Of a stretch of DNA of 6,746 nucleotides, positions 1-6,465 are shown one piece after another. The stretch spans positions 1 through 6,746 of the forward strand of contig JAVHXX010000245.1 in assembly GCA_031119595.1 (NCBI GenBank), in the 5' to 3' direction. Each line of letters begins with the position of its first letter. Within the stretch, counting starts at the first letter, position 1. Position numbers and translations under genes: made by a program. Below the pieces are notes generated by a model, which searched no databases, was not told the DNA's origin, and worked only from the letters and a program-made list of their open reading frames with translations. The stretch comes from Patulibacter sp. GTDB taxonomy: Bacteria > Actinomycetota > Thermoleophilia > Solirubrobacterales > Solirubrobacteraceae.

Positions 1-25
1 TGCCGGGACGACCGGTCGGCGGCAG

Positions 26-1051
26 GTGCTCGCGCCGCAGCTGCGCGAGGTCGCGCCGGCGCTCGTGGCGTGGCGGGCCGACGGCCAACGGTGCGCGCTC
101 GCGACGGTCGTCCGCGTGTACGGGCGGGCGCCGCTGCCGGTCGGCGCGTCGCTCGCCGTCTGCGAGGACGGTGCGACCGCCGGTGCCGTGAGCGGCGGCT
201 GCGTCGAACAGGAGGTGCTCCGCACCGCCCGTGACGTGATGGCCGGTGGCCCGCCGCGGCGTCTCACCTTCGCGCCGGACGACGACGGCGTGCTCGGCCT
301 CGGCCTGCCCTGCGGCGGCGGGATCGACGTGTGGGTGCAGCCATGGGACGCCGACCTACGGCGCGCGGATCACGGCGCGTTCACCGCGGCCGTCCTGGCC
401 GATGAGCGTGCGCAGTTCTGCACGGCGCTGGAGGACACGGGAGAGGTGCTCGAGCTCGTGGTCGAACCGAGGGGACGGCTCGTGCTCGTGGGCGCGGGGC
501 TCGTCGCCGGAGCGCTGTGCGCGATCGCGCCGGGGCTCGGGTGGACGCCGATCATCGTCGACCCGCGCGAGGTCATCGCGGCGCACGCGCCGACCCACGA
601 CGCCGCCCGGCTGCTCCTCACCTGGCCCGACGAGGCGGTCGCCGGACTCGGGCCGCTCGGTCCGGACGACGCCGTCGTCGTCCTCAGCCACCAGCCGGCC
701 CTCGACGACGTCGCGCTGCGCGTCGCGCTCACGACCGGCGCCGGGTTCATCGGGGCGCTCGGGTCGCGGCGCGCCCACGCCGACCGCCTCGCCCGTCTCC
801 GCGACCACGGCCTAGGCGACGCCGACCTCGCGCGGGTCGTCGGGCCGGTCGGGCTGGACCTCGGCGGCTGGTCGCCCGACGAGATCGCGCTCTCGATCGC
901 CGCGGAACTCGTCGCCGTACGGCACGGCCGGGCGGGCGGGCGCCTCGTCGACGCGACCGGCCCGATCCACGGTGCGGCGCGCGCTGCGGCCCGAGCCCCT
1001 GAGCCCGCCTCGGCCGCCCGCGTCGCCGACCCCGAGCGCGCATGGACCTGA
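26..1051 (+). CDS. xdhC: XdhC/CoxI family molybdenum hydroxylase maturation factor
   Basis: Cytoplasmic accessory protein, not part of the finished enzyme. Characterised XdhC binds molybdenum cofactor, supports its sulfuration by a cysteine desulfurase, and passes it to the catalytic subunit. The 341-residue product shows both family domains. The N-terminal domain (about 10-80) has SGGCVE at 56-61 with Cys59. The C-terminal Rossmann domain (about 150-300) opens with VLVGAGLVAG at 153-162 and carries IGALGSRR at 242-249 and GPVGLDLGGWSPDEIA further on, which is the usual XdhC signature. The Ala/Arg-rich tail after about 305 looks nonconserved. The GTG start fits the family N-terminus (WRADGQRCALATVVR lies soon after), but no good ribosome site precedes it and the frame is open to the window edge, so the true start could be upstream. 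It overlaps the FAD-subunit gene by 10 bases, implying one operon. Family call is firm; exact start is not. Confidence 0.9.
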   Translation: MLAPQLREVAPALVAWRADGQRCALATVVRVYGRAPLPVGASLAVCEDGATAGAVSGGCVEQEVLRTARDVMAGGPPRRLTFAPDDDGVLGLGLPCGGGIDVWVQPWDADLRRADHGAFTAAVLADERAQFCTALEDTGEVLELVVEPRGRLVLVGAGLVAGALCAIAPGLGWTPIIVDPREVIAAHAPTHDAARLLLTWPDEAVAGLGPLGPDDAVVVLSHQPALDDVALRVALTTGAGFIGALGSRRAHADRLARLRDHGLGDADLARVVGPVGLDLGGWSPDEIALSIAAELVAVRHGRAGGRLVDATGPIHGAARAAARAPEPASAARVADPERAWT

Positions 1052-1887
1052 ACACGGTCGAGGCGATCGTCGCGCCGACGGACCGCGCGGCGCTCGCGGA
1101 CTTCGGCACCGGCGACGCGTGGCTCGCCGGCGGCAGCGCGCTGTTCGCCGAGCCGAACCCCCACCTCCGACGCCTCTTCGACCTCACCGCCTTCGCGTGG
1201 CCCGCGCTCACCCGCCACGCCGGCGGCGACCTCGAGATCGCCGCGACCTGCACGCTCGCCGAGCTGTCACGGATCGCGGTCCCGGCCGACGCGCCCGCGC
1301 TCGGCCTCGCGCTGCGCTGCTGCCAGTCGCTGCGGGGGTCGTTCAAGGTGTGGAACGTCGGCACCGTCGGCGGAAACATCTGCGCCGCCCTGCCCGCGGG
1401 CCCGATGACGTCGCTGACCGCCGGGCTCGACGGCCGTTGCACGATCTGGTCGGCCGACGGCGCCGAGCGGCAGGTCACCGTGCCCGAGCTCGTCGTCGGC
1501 GACGGGCGCACCTCGCTGTGCGCCGGCGAGCTCCTGCGCTCGATCACGCTCCCGGCCCACGCTCTCGCAGCCCGCGCGACGATGCGGCAGGCCTCGCTCC
1601 TCCCGCTCGGCCGCTCGGCCGCGCTGCTCATCGGCCGCATCGACCCGGACGGCACCTTCCACCTGACGATCACCGCGTCGACCCCGAGCGCCGTGCAGCT
1701 CCGGTTCGCGGACGGGCTCCCGTCGGCCGCGGACCTGGTCGACGCGATCGACGCGCGCCTCACTTCCACGGACTACTTCGACGACCTCCACGGCACGCCG
1801 GCCTGGCGGCGCCACCTCACGCGCACGCTCGCCGTCGAGATCCGCGACGAGCTCGCGGCGGGCGCCCCGGACGGAGCACCCTCGTGA
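1042..1887 (+). CDS. FAD-binding subunit of molybdenum hydroxylase (CoxM/YgfM-like)
   Basis: The 281-residue flavoprotein subunit takes electrons from the [2Fe-2S] clusters of the partner protein and passes them to NAD or another acceptor. Two FAD-contact motifs of the CoxM/XDH middle domain are visible: LAGGSAL at 28-34 and the pyrophosphate loop NVGTVGGN at 105-112, followed by a PAG turn at 118-120. The region from about 175 to 275 matches the small C-terminal domain of CO-dehydrogenase flavoproteins and ends in the typical WRRHLTRTLA stretch. GGS in place of GGT, the short length and the fused Fe-S/Mo neighbour favour the YgfM type over classical CoxM. The ATG overlaps the xdhC stop (ATGGACCTGA), so translation is probably coupled; only a weak GAG precedes it. 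No [4Fe-4S] insertion of the 4-hydroxybenzoyl-CoA reductase kind is seen. Family assignment is firm; the electron acceptor is unknown. Confidence 0.92.
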   Translation: MDLNTVEAIVAPTDRAALADFGTGDAWLAGGSALFAEPNPHLRRLFDLTAFAWPALTRHAGGDLEIAATCTLAELSRIAVPADAPALGLALRCCQSLRGSFKVWNVGTVGGNICAALPAGPMTSLTAGLDGRCTIWSADGAERQVTVPELVVGDGRTSLCAGELLRSITLPAHALAARATMRQASLLPLGRSAALLIGRIDPDGTFHLTITASTPSAVQLRFADGLPSAADLVDAIDARLTSTDYFDDLHGTPAWRRHLTRTLAVEIRDELAAGAPDGAPS

Positions 1888-1913
1888 GCGCGCGGAGCCG
1901 GCGTCCGCGGTGC

Positions 1914-1920
1914 GAGGTGG
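1914..1920 (+). promoter_or_regulatory. Ribosome binding site deciding the start of the fusion gene
   Basis: GAGGTGG lies 4 bases before the GTG at 1925; its GAGG core is 7 bases away, a good Shine-Dalgarno spacing. The alternative in-frame GTG at 1910 has only a GGAG 12 bases upstream. The 1925 start also gives a protein that opens directly with the first ferredoxin strand (MTYRIDG), as expected for this family. Confidence 0.65.
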
Positions 1921-1924
1921 TCGC

Positions 1925-4792
1925 GTGACCTACCGGATCGACGGCGCCCTCCACGAGGCCGAGCCCCGCGCCGGCCAGTGCCTGCGCACGTTCCTGCGCG
2001 AGCAGGGCCGCTTCGGCGTGAAGAAGGGGTGCGACACCGGCGACTGCGGTGCATGCACGGTGCACGTCGACGGGACGCCCGTGCACTCGTGCCTCTACCC
2101 GGCCCGGCGCGCGGCCGGTCGCGAGATCACGACGATCATGGGGCTCGCGGCGAGCGTCGACCCGGCCGCGGAGGATCCGCCGCCGCTGCACCCGGTCCAG
2201 CAGGGATTCCTCGATGCGCAGGGTTTCCAGTGCGGATTCTGCACGGCCGGCATGATCATGACCGCGGCCGCGCTCACCGACGACCAGCGCGACGATCTCC
2301 CGCGCGCCCTCAAGAGCAACCTCTGTCGCTGCACCGGCTATCGCGCGATCGACGATGCCCTCCACGGCCGGATCCGGGTCGATGGCGACGCGGCGGGCGC
2401 GTCGACCGGCCGCACCCTCGCCGCGCCGGCCGGACCGGGGATCGTGACCGGCCGCGCGGAATTCACGTTCGACCACGCGCCCGAGGGGCTGCTCCACGTC
2501 GCGCTGCTGCGCTCGCCGCACGCCCACGCGCGGATCCGCTCCATCGACACGGCGGCGGCGGCGTCCCTGGAGGGCGTCGAGCTGATCCTCACCCACGAGA
2601 ACGTCCCCGCCACGCGCTTCTCGACGGCCCGCCACACCAGCCGCACCGACGACCCGGACGACACCCGCATCCTCGACGACGTCGTGCGGTTCGAGGGGCA
2701 GCGCGTCGCCGCGGTGATCGCGACGTCGCTCGCGGTGGCCGAGGCGGCGTCCCGGCTCATCGAGGTCGACTACGAGGTGCTGCCGGCCGTCTTCGACCCC
2801 GAGCTGGCGATGGCGCCGGGCGCGCCGCTCGTCCACGGCGACAAGCAGCCCGGCGAGTCGAGGATCCCCGCGCCGGACCGCAACATCGCCGGGCAGGTGA
2901 GTTCGCACATCGGCGACGCCGACGCCGGCTTCGCGGCCGCCGACGCGATCGCCGAGGGGACCTTCCACCTCCAGCGGCTGCAGCACGTGAGCCTCGAGAC
3001 ACACGGCGCCACCGCCTGGGTCGACGACCGCGGTCGGCTCAACGTGCGCACGTCGACCCAGGTGCCGTATCTCGTGCGTGACGAGCTCGCGCACCTGCTC
3101 GCGATGGACCGCGAGCGGATCCGGGTGTTCGCGAAACGCGTGGGCGGTGGCTTCGGCGGGAAGCAGGAGCTGCTCGTCGAGGACATCGTCGCCGTGGCGG
3201 CGCTGCGGCTCGGGCGTCCGGTGCGGCTCGAGATGACCCGCGAGGAGCAGTTCGCCGCGATGACCACGCGCCACCCGATGCGGATCCGCGTGAAGATCGG
3301 CGCCCACGCGGACGGCACCCTCACCGCGATCGAGCTCGAGCTCCTGTCGAACACCGGCGCCTACGGCAACCACGGCGCCGCGGTGATGTTCCACGCCGTG
3401 AACGAGTCGATCTCGGTCTACAACGCGCCCGCCAAACGCGTCGACGCGCACGCCGTCTACACGAACACCGTCCCCGCGGGCGCCTTCCGCGGCTACGGCC
3501 TGAGCCAGTCGATCTTCGCCGTCGAGTCGGTCATGGACGACCTCGCGCGCACGCTCGGCCTCGAGCCGTGGGTGCTGCGCGAGCGCACGATGGTGCGGCC
3601 CGGCGATCCGTTCGTGTCGATCAGCGGCAACGCCGAGGACGTGTCGTTCGGGAGCTACGGCCTCGACCAGTGCATCGACCTCGTGAAGGACGCGCTCGGC
3701 AGCGGCCGCGGCGAGCCGGCACCGCCGCCCGAGGACGGCTGGGAGGTCGGCACCGGCTTCGCGATCTCGATGCTCGACGCGGGTCCGCCCGGCGGCCACT
3801 TCGCCGACGCCCGCATCGCGCTGGCCGCCGACGGCCACTACGAGCTCACCGTCGGCACCGCCGAGTTCGGCAACGGCACCGCGACCGTCCACTGCCAGAT
3901 CGCGGCCCAGGCGCTCGGCACCACGGTCGACCGCGTGCGGCTGATCGCCGCCGACACCGACGGCATCGCGTTCGACAGCGGCGCGTTCGCCTCGGCCGGC
4001 ATCTTCGTCGCGGGCCGCGCCACGCTCATGGCCGCGCAGGCCCTCGCGGCCGAACTGCAGCTGCTGGCCGCGGGTCGCCGCGTGGCCGTCGCCGCCGCAG
4101 ACTCCGAGCCGCGCGCGGACGCCCACGCCCCCGGGACCACGATCGCCGACGCCCCGGCCGTGCTCACCCCGGATGCGCTCACCTGGCCGGGCGGCTCCCT
4201 TCCACTCCCCGAGGCGCATGCGATCGCCACCGCCGCGGGCCAGACGCTCCAGACCGAGGCGAGCTTCCAGGGCTCGCCGCGGTCGGTCGGGTTCAACGTG
4301 CACGGGTTCCGTGTGGCGGTGCTGCCGACCACGGGCGAGATCCGCATCCTGCAGTCCGTGCAGGCCGCCGACGCGGGCGTCGTGATGAATCCCGGCCAGT
4401 GCCGCGCGCAGGTCGAGGGCGGCGTGGCCCAGGCGCTCGGCGCGGCGATGTACGAGGCGGTGCAGGTCGACGACGCCGGGCACGTCACCACGCGCAACCT
4501 GCGCAGCTACCACGTGCCCACGTTCGGGTCGATCCCCACGACCGAGGTGTTCTTCGCCGACACCCGCGACGACCTCGGCCCGCTCGGCGCCAAGCCGATG
4601 AGCGAGTCGCCGTTCAACCCGGTGGCGCCCGCGCTCGCGAACGCCGTCCGCGACGCCACCGGCGTGCGGATCACCGAGCTGCCCCTGCGCCGCGACCGCG
4701 TGTGGGAGGCGATCGCGACGGCGCGGGCCGCCGCCGCGGATGCGGCCGGGCCCGCGGCGTCGTCGGTGGCACGCGCCACCGACGACGGCTAA
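1925..4792 (+). CDS. Fused [2Fe-2S]/molybdopterin subunit of xanthine dehydrogenase-family hydroxylase (XdhD-like)
   Basis: The catalytic protein, 955 residues, hydroxylates a substrate at a Mo centre and relays electrons through two [2Fe-2S] clusters. Residues 1-75 are a plant-type ferredoxin domain with ligands Cys36, Cys41, Cys44 and Cys56. Residues 85-148 hold the second cluster, Cys103, Cys106, Cys134 and Cys136 (CGFC and CRCTGY). A linker leads to the a/b hammerhead domain (about 173-275), then the Mo-binding domains. Cofactor and active-site motifs are STQ at 377-379, GGGFGGK at 407-413, AFRGYG at 520-525 (Arg522) and MSESP at 892-896 (Glu894, the likely catalytic base). Gln414 stands where xanthine dehydrogenases have a purine-binding Glu. 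E. coli XdhD, a putative hypoxanthine oxidase of nearly equal length, has the same fused layout and a neighbouring FAD subunit (from memory). Substrate remains unknown. The last codons overlap a terminator-like hairpin and the end of the convergent gene. Confidence 0.94.
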   Translation: MTYRIDGALHEAEPRAGQCLRTFLREQGRFGVKKGCDTGDCGACTVHVDGTPVHSCLYPARRAAGREITTIMGLAASVDPAAEDPPPLHPVQQGFLDAQGFQCGFCTAGMIMTAAALTDDQRDDLPRALKSNLCRCTGYRAIDDALHGRIRVDGDAAGASTGRTLAAPAGPGIVTGRAEFTFDHAPEGLLHVALLRSPHAHARIRSIDTAAAASLEGVELILTHENVPATRFSTARHTSRTDDPDDTRILDDVVRFEGQRVAAVIATSLAVAEAASRLIEVDYEVLPAVFDPELAMAPGAPLVHGDKQPGESRIPAPDRNIAGQVSSHIGDADAGFAAADAIAEGTFHLQRLQHVSLETHGATAWVDDRGRLNVRTSTQVPYLVRDELAHLLAMDRERIRVFAKRVGGGFGGKQELLVEDIVAVAALRLGRPVRLEMTREEQFAAMTTRHPMRIRVKIGAHADGTLTAIELELLSNTGAYGNHGAAVMFHAVNESISVYNAPAKRVDAHAVYTNTVPAGAFRGYGLSQSIFAVESVMDDLARTLGLEPWVLRERTMVRPGDPFVSISGNAEDVSFGSYGLDQCIDLVKDALGSGRGEPAPPPEDGWEVGTGFAISMLDAGPPGGHFADARIALAADGHYELTVGTAEFGNGTATVHCQIAAQALGTTVDRVRLIAADTDGIAFDSGAFASAGIFVAGRATLMAAQALAAELQLLAAGRRVAVAAADSEPRADAHAPGTTIADAPAVLTPDALTWPGGSLPLPEAHAIATAAGQTLQTEASFQGSPRSVGFNVHGFRVAVLPTTGEIRILQSVQAADAGVVMNPGQCRAQVEGGVAQALGAAMYEAVQVDDAGHVTTRNLRSYHVPTFGSIPTTEVFFADTRDDLGPLGAKPMSESPFNPVAPALANAVRDATGVRITELPLRRDRVWEAIATARAAAADAAGPAASSVARATDDG
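4758..4787. terminator. Perfect 13-bp hairpin at the convergent gene junction, probable bidirectional terminator
   Basis: CGTCGTCGGTGGC (4758-4770) and its exact reverse complement GCCACCGACGACG (4775-4787) flank the 4-base loop ACGC. The stem ends 2 bases before the fusion-gene TAA and begins 1 base past the minus-strand gene's TAG. It therefore lies inside the last codons of one gene and just 3' of the other. No T-run follows on either strand, as is common for proposed terminators in high-GC actinobacteria. Position and perfect pairing support termination in both directions, but this is inferred. Confidence 0.72.
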
Positions 4793-6300
4793 CAGCCCGC
4801 GACCAGGCGGATCGGGTAGTCGTAGCTGCCGGTCGTGGTCGTGCCGTCCGCGAAGCGCACGGACAGGTCGACGTGCACCGACCGGGCCCCGGTGGCGATC
4901 GGCAGGTGGAAGTCGGTCGGGTCGGTGACGGTGGCGGTGCCGAAGTCCTGGCTGCCCGCGGAGGCGTGCCCCGTGACCGAGACGGCGTCCTCGAAGAGAC
5001 CCGGCGTGGGGTTCAGCTGGACGTACTGGTCGTCGCCGGCATCTGCGCACTGGAGGCTGTTTACGTACGCGTAGACGCTCGCCGGCGGCCGGTCCGCGCC
5101 TCCGGGCAGGGGGCCGGAGTACGTGTTCACGAGCGACATGGTCGACCCGGGCGTGAGCACCTCGGCGTAGACGCCGGTCCGTGACAACACCGAGATCTGG
5201 TACTCATCGGTGCCCGCGGTCGCCGACCGCCGGAACAGGTTCGCGAAGCGGCCCGCATCGATCCAGGCGGCGCCCGGGCCGGGCTGGAACGTCGCGGGAT
5301 GGCTGCCGAAGAGCAGCCCGTTGGTCGGTGCGACGAGCACCTGGCCGCCGTCGGGGCTGATCCACGCGACCTGTGCGAAGTCGGGGATCACGTGCGACCC
5401 GGCACTGGTCACGGCGCCGGTGGCGAGGGTGCGCTTCCACACCGATCCGAGCGCCTCGTTCTGGTCGACGTAGGCGGCGGTCGTCCCGTCGGCGCTGACC
5501 CACGCCGCCCCCGGCGTCGCCGTGGTGCCCGCGGCGGTGACGATCGCGCCGGTCCCGTCCTGCTCGGCGATGCCGACCTTCGTGCCGTCGTCGCTGAGGC
5601 TCGTGATCTCGGCGGCCGCGTCGCGCCAGTCCAGGTTCGGGTCGGCGGCGAGGCGCGTGGTCACGTTGGTGGTGAGGTCCCGGCGGAAGAGCCCCGAGCC
5701 CAGACCGGGGACGTCGGAGGCGGTGAAGACGACCGCAGTGCCGTCCCCGTCGATCATGCCCTGGGCGCCCGTGGCGCGGGCACCGGAGGCGCCGGTCGCC
5801 CGCGAGACCGGCACCGCGGTGCGCTTCTGCAGGTCGAGCACGTAGACGGTGTACGGGTCGAGGCTGCTGCGCGTGGTGCCGGGATCGAGCACGGTCTGGT
5901 CCCACTTCTCGAACGACACGTACCGGCCGGTCTTGTCGATGCCGGTCGCGAGGGCGCGGCCGCTCGAGGTCACCTGGAGCGTGGTGTTCGAGACGATGTC
6001 GCGGACCATCAGGCGGAAGGGCGCCTGCGGGTTCGTGAGCTCGGCGCCGTCGATCGACGTGTAGACGGCGGTGCGGCCGTCCGGTGAGACGACGCCCGAC
6101 AGCGTGGCGCCGTTCGCCGGGGCAGCCCCGGCGACCCCGGTGGCACGGCTGATCACCTCGAGGTCGCTCGGTGCCGCGGCCTGGGCGACCGGCGCGGCGA
6201 TGAGTGCGGCGGCACCGATGGTCGTGGCGAGGGCGAGGCGCCGGCTGCGCCGCGGTGCGCGGCCGGTGGACGAGGACACGGAGGGCAGGCGGTGGGACAC
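4789..6300 (-). CDS. Secreted beta-propeller-like protein with PD40/TolB-type repeats
   Basis: Predicted exported protein of 503 residues with no recognised enzyme motif. The N-terminus has a basic segment (RRSRR at 17-21), a hydrophobic stretch to about 39 and a likely signal peptidase site near AQA at 39-41. SRRLAL is a weak twin-arginine-like motif, so either Sec or Tat export is possible. Blade-like turns of the PD40 kind recur at SPDG 72-75, KTG 123-125, GDG 185-187, DDG 237-239, ADG 270-272 and SPDG 315-318, each followed by an aliphatic beta strand, which suggests about six propeller blades. The C-terminal 85 residues look like a separate beta-sandwich domain. Two cysteines, Cys418 and the terminal Cys503, could form a disulfide. 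The GTG at 6300 is chosen because the ATG at 6435 would place a hairpin terminator inside the gene and hide the signal peptide. No clear ribosome site was found. A role in binding at the cell surface is possible but not shown. Confidence 0.78.
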   Translation of the reverse strand: MSHRLPSVSSSTGRAPRRSRRLALATTIGAAALIAAPVAQAAAPSDLEVISRATGVAGAAPANGATLSGVVSPDGRTAVYTSIDGAELTNPQAPFRLMVRDIVSNTTLQVTSSGRALATGIDKTGRYVSFEKWDQTVLDPGTTRSSLDPYTVYVLDLQKRTAVPVSRATGASGARATGAQGMIDGDGTAVVFTASDVPGLGSGLFRRDLTTNVTTRLAADPNLDWRDAAAEITSLSDDGTKVGIAEQDGTGAIVTAAGTTATPGAAWVSADGTTAAYVDQNEALGSVWKRTLATGAVTSAGSHVIPDFAQVAWISPDGGQVLVAPTNGLLFGSHPATFQPGPGAAWIDAGRFANLFRRSATAGTDEYQISVLSRTGVYAEVLTPGSTMSLVNTYSGPLPGGADRPPASVYAYVNSLQCADAGDDQYVQLNPTPGLFEDAVSVTGHASAGSQDFGTATVTDPTDFHLPIATGARSVHVDLSVRFADGTTTTGSYDYPIRLVAGC

Positions 6301-6303
6301 GGG

Positions 6304-6316
6304 GCACCCGGGGTGC
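6304..6316. repeat. Short perfect inverted repeat just before the propeller gene start
   Basis: GCACCC and GGGTGC flank a single central G (with a 3-base loop the stem is 5 bp). It lies 3 bases upstream of the proposed GTG, where a Shine-Dalgarno sequence would be expected and none is seen. It could fold in the mRNA leader or be chance in GC-rich DNA. Confidence 0.35.
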
Positions 6317-6338
6317 TCGGGATCGACGGGACGCCGCC

Positions 6339-6356
6339 AATGTACCGATACGGACC
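6339..6356 (-). promoter_or_regulatory. Weak promoter-like A/T island with imperfect palindrome
   Basis: On the minus strand TACATT (6344 to 6339) resembles a -10 hexamer and would start transcription about 30 bases before the GTG at 6300. No good -35 is spaced correctly: CCGACA at 6364-6359 leaves only 14 bases. An imperfect 6-3-6 palindrome, GTACCG-ATA-CGGACC on the plus strand (6342-6356, 5 of 6 pairs), overlaps it and could be an operator. It is among the few A/T-containing spots in this intergenic stretch. Confidence 0.3.
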
Positions 6357-6393
6357 GTTGTCGGCCGGGCGGGGGGCACCGACGGAACGACGA

Positions 6394-6419
6394 CGGGCGG
6401 GACCCGGAGGTCCCGCCCG
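6394..6419 (-). terminator. Perfect 11-bp hairpin, probable terminator of the low-complexity gene
   Basis: CGGGCGGGACC (6394-6404) pairs exactly with GGTCCCGCCCG (6409-6419) around the loop CGGA. On the minus strand it lies about 46 bases after the stop codon at 6466 and is followed by the moderately T-rich TCGTCGTTCCG. It separates that gene from the propeller gene transcribed in the same direction, and argues against the propeller gene starting at 6435. Confidence 0.65.
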
Positions 6420-6440
6420 CGCGCCAGGGGTTCATCGGGT

Positions 6441-6460
6441 CGGGGCGCCGCCGCGCCCCG
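6441..6460 (-). terminator. Perfect 8-bp GC hairpin, first of two tandem hairpins
   Basis: CGGGGCGC (6441-6448) pairs exactly with GCGCCCCG (6453-6460) around a 4-base loop. It lies 5 bases after the minus-strand stop at 6466, ahead of the stronger hairpin at 6394-6419. It may act with that hairpin or protect the mRNA 3' end. In such GC-rich sequence an 8-bp stem alone is weaker evidence. Confidence 0.42.
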
Positions 6461-6465
6461 CCGCC

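Noticed and set aside
1..25. Possible end of an upstream operon gene
   Set aside because: All three plus frames are open over this short stretch and nothing distinguishes a gene tail from an xdhC N-terminal extension.
747..1769. A 340-codon minus-strand frame across xdhC and the FAD gene
   Set aside because: It is antisense to two genes with firm family signatures and has Arg/Ser-rich low-complexity translation.
4733..4758. GCCGCGG/CCGCGGC inverted repeat within the fusion gene end
   Set aside because: Only 7 bp and wholly G/C in a GC-rich, Ala-coding stretch; it is likely chance next to the much stronger hairpin at 4758-4787.
1817..5050. A 1077-codon open frame on the minus strand across the fusion gene
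   Set aside because: It lies antisense to a gene with clear motifs throughout, its translation is Arg/Gly/His/Val-rich without domains, and long opposite-strand frames are expected at this GC content.
3568..5184. A 538-codon plus-strand frame overlapping the fusion gene and the propeller gene
   Set aside because: It is Arg-rich with no motifs and spans the ends of two convergent genes; a GC-driven shadow frame.
6301..6435. Longer propeller protein starting at the ATG at 6435
   Set aside because: The extra 45 residues are Arg/Pro-rich, would bury the signal peptide, and are encoded across a perfect terminator-like hairpin.
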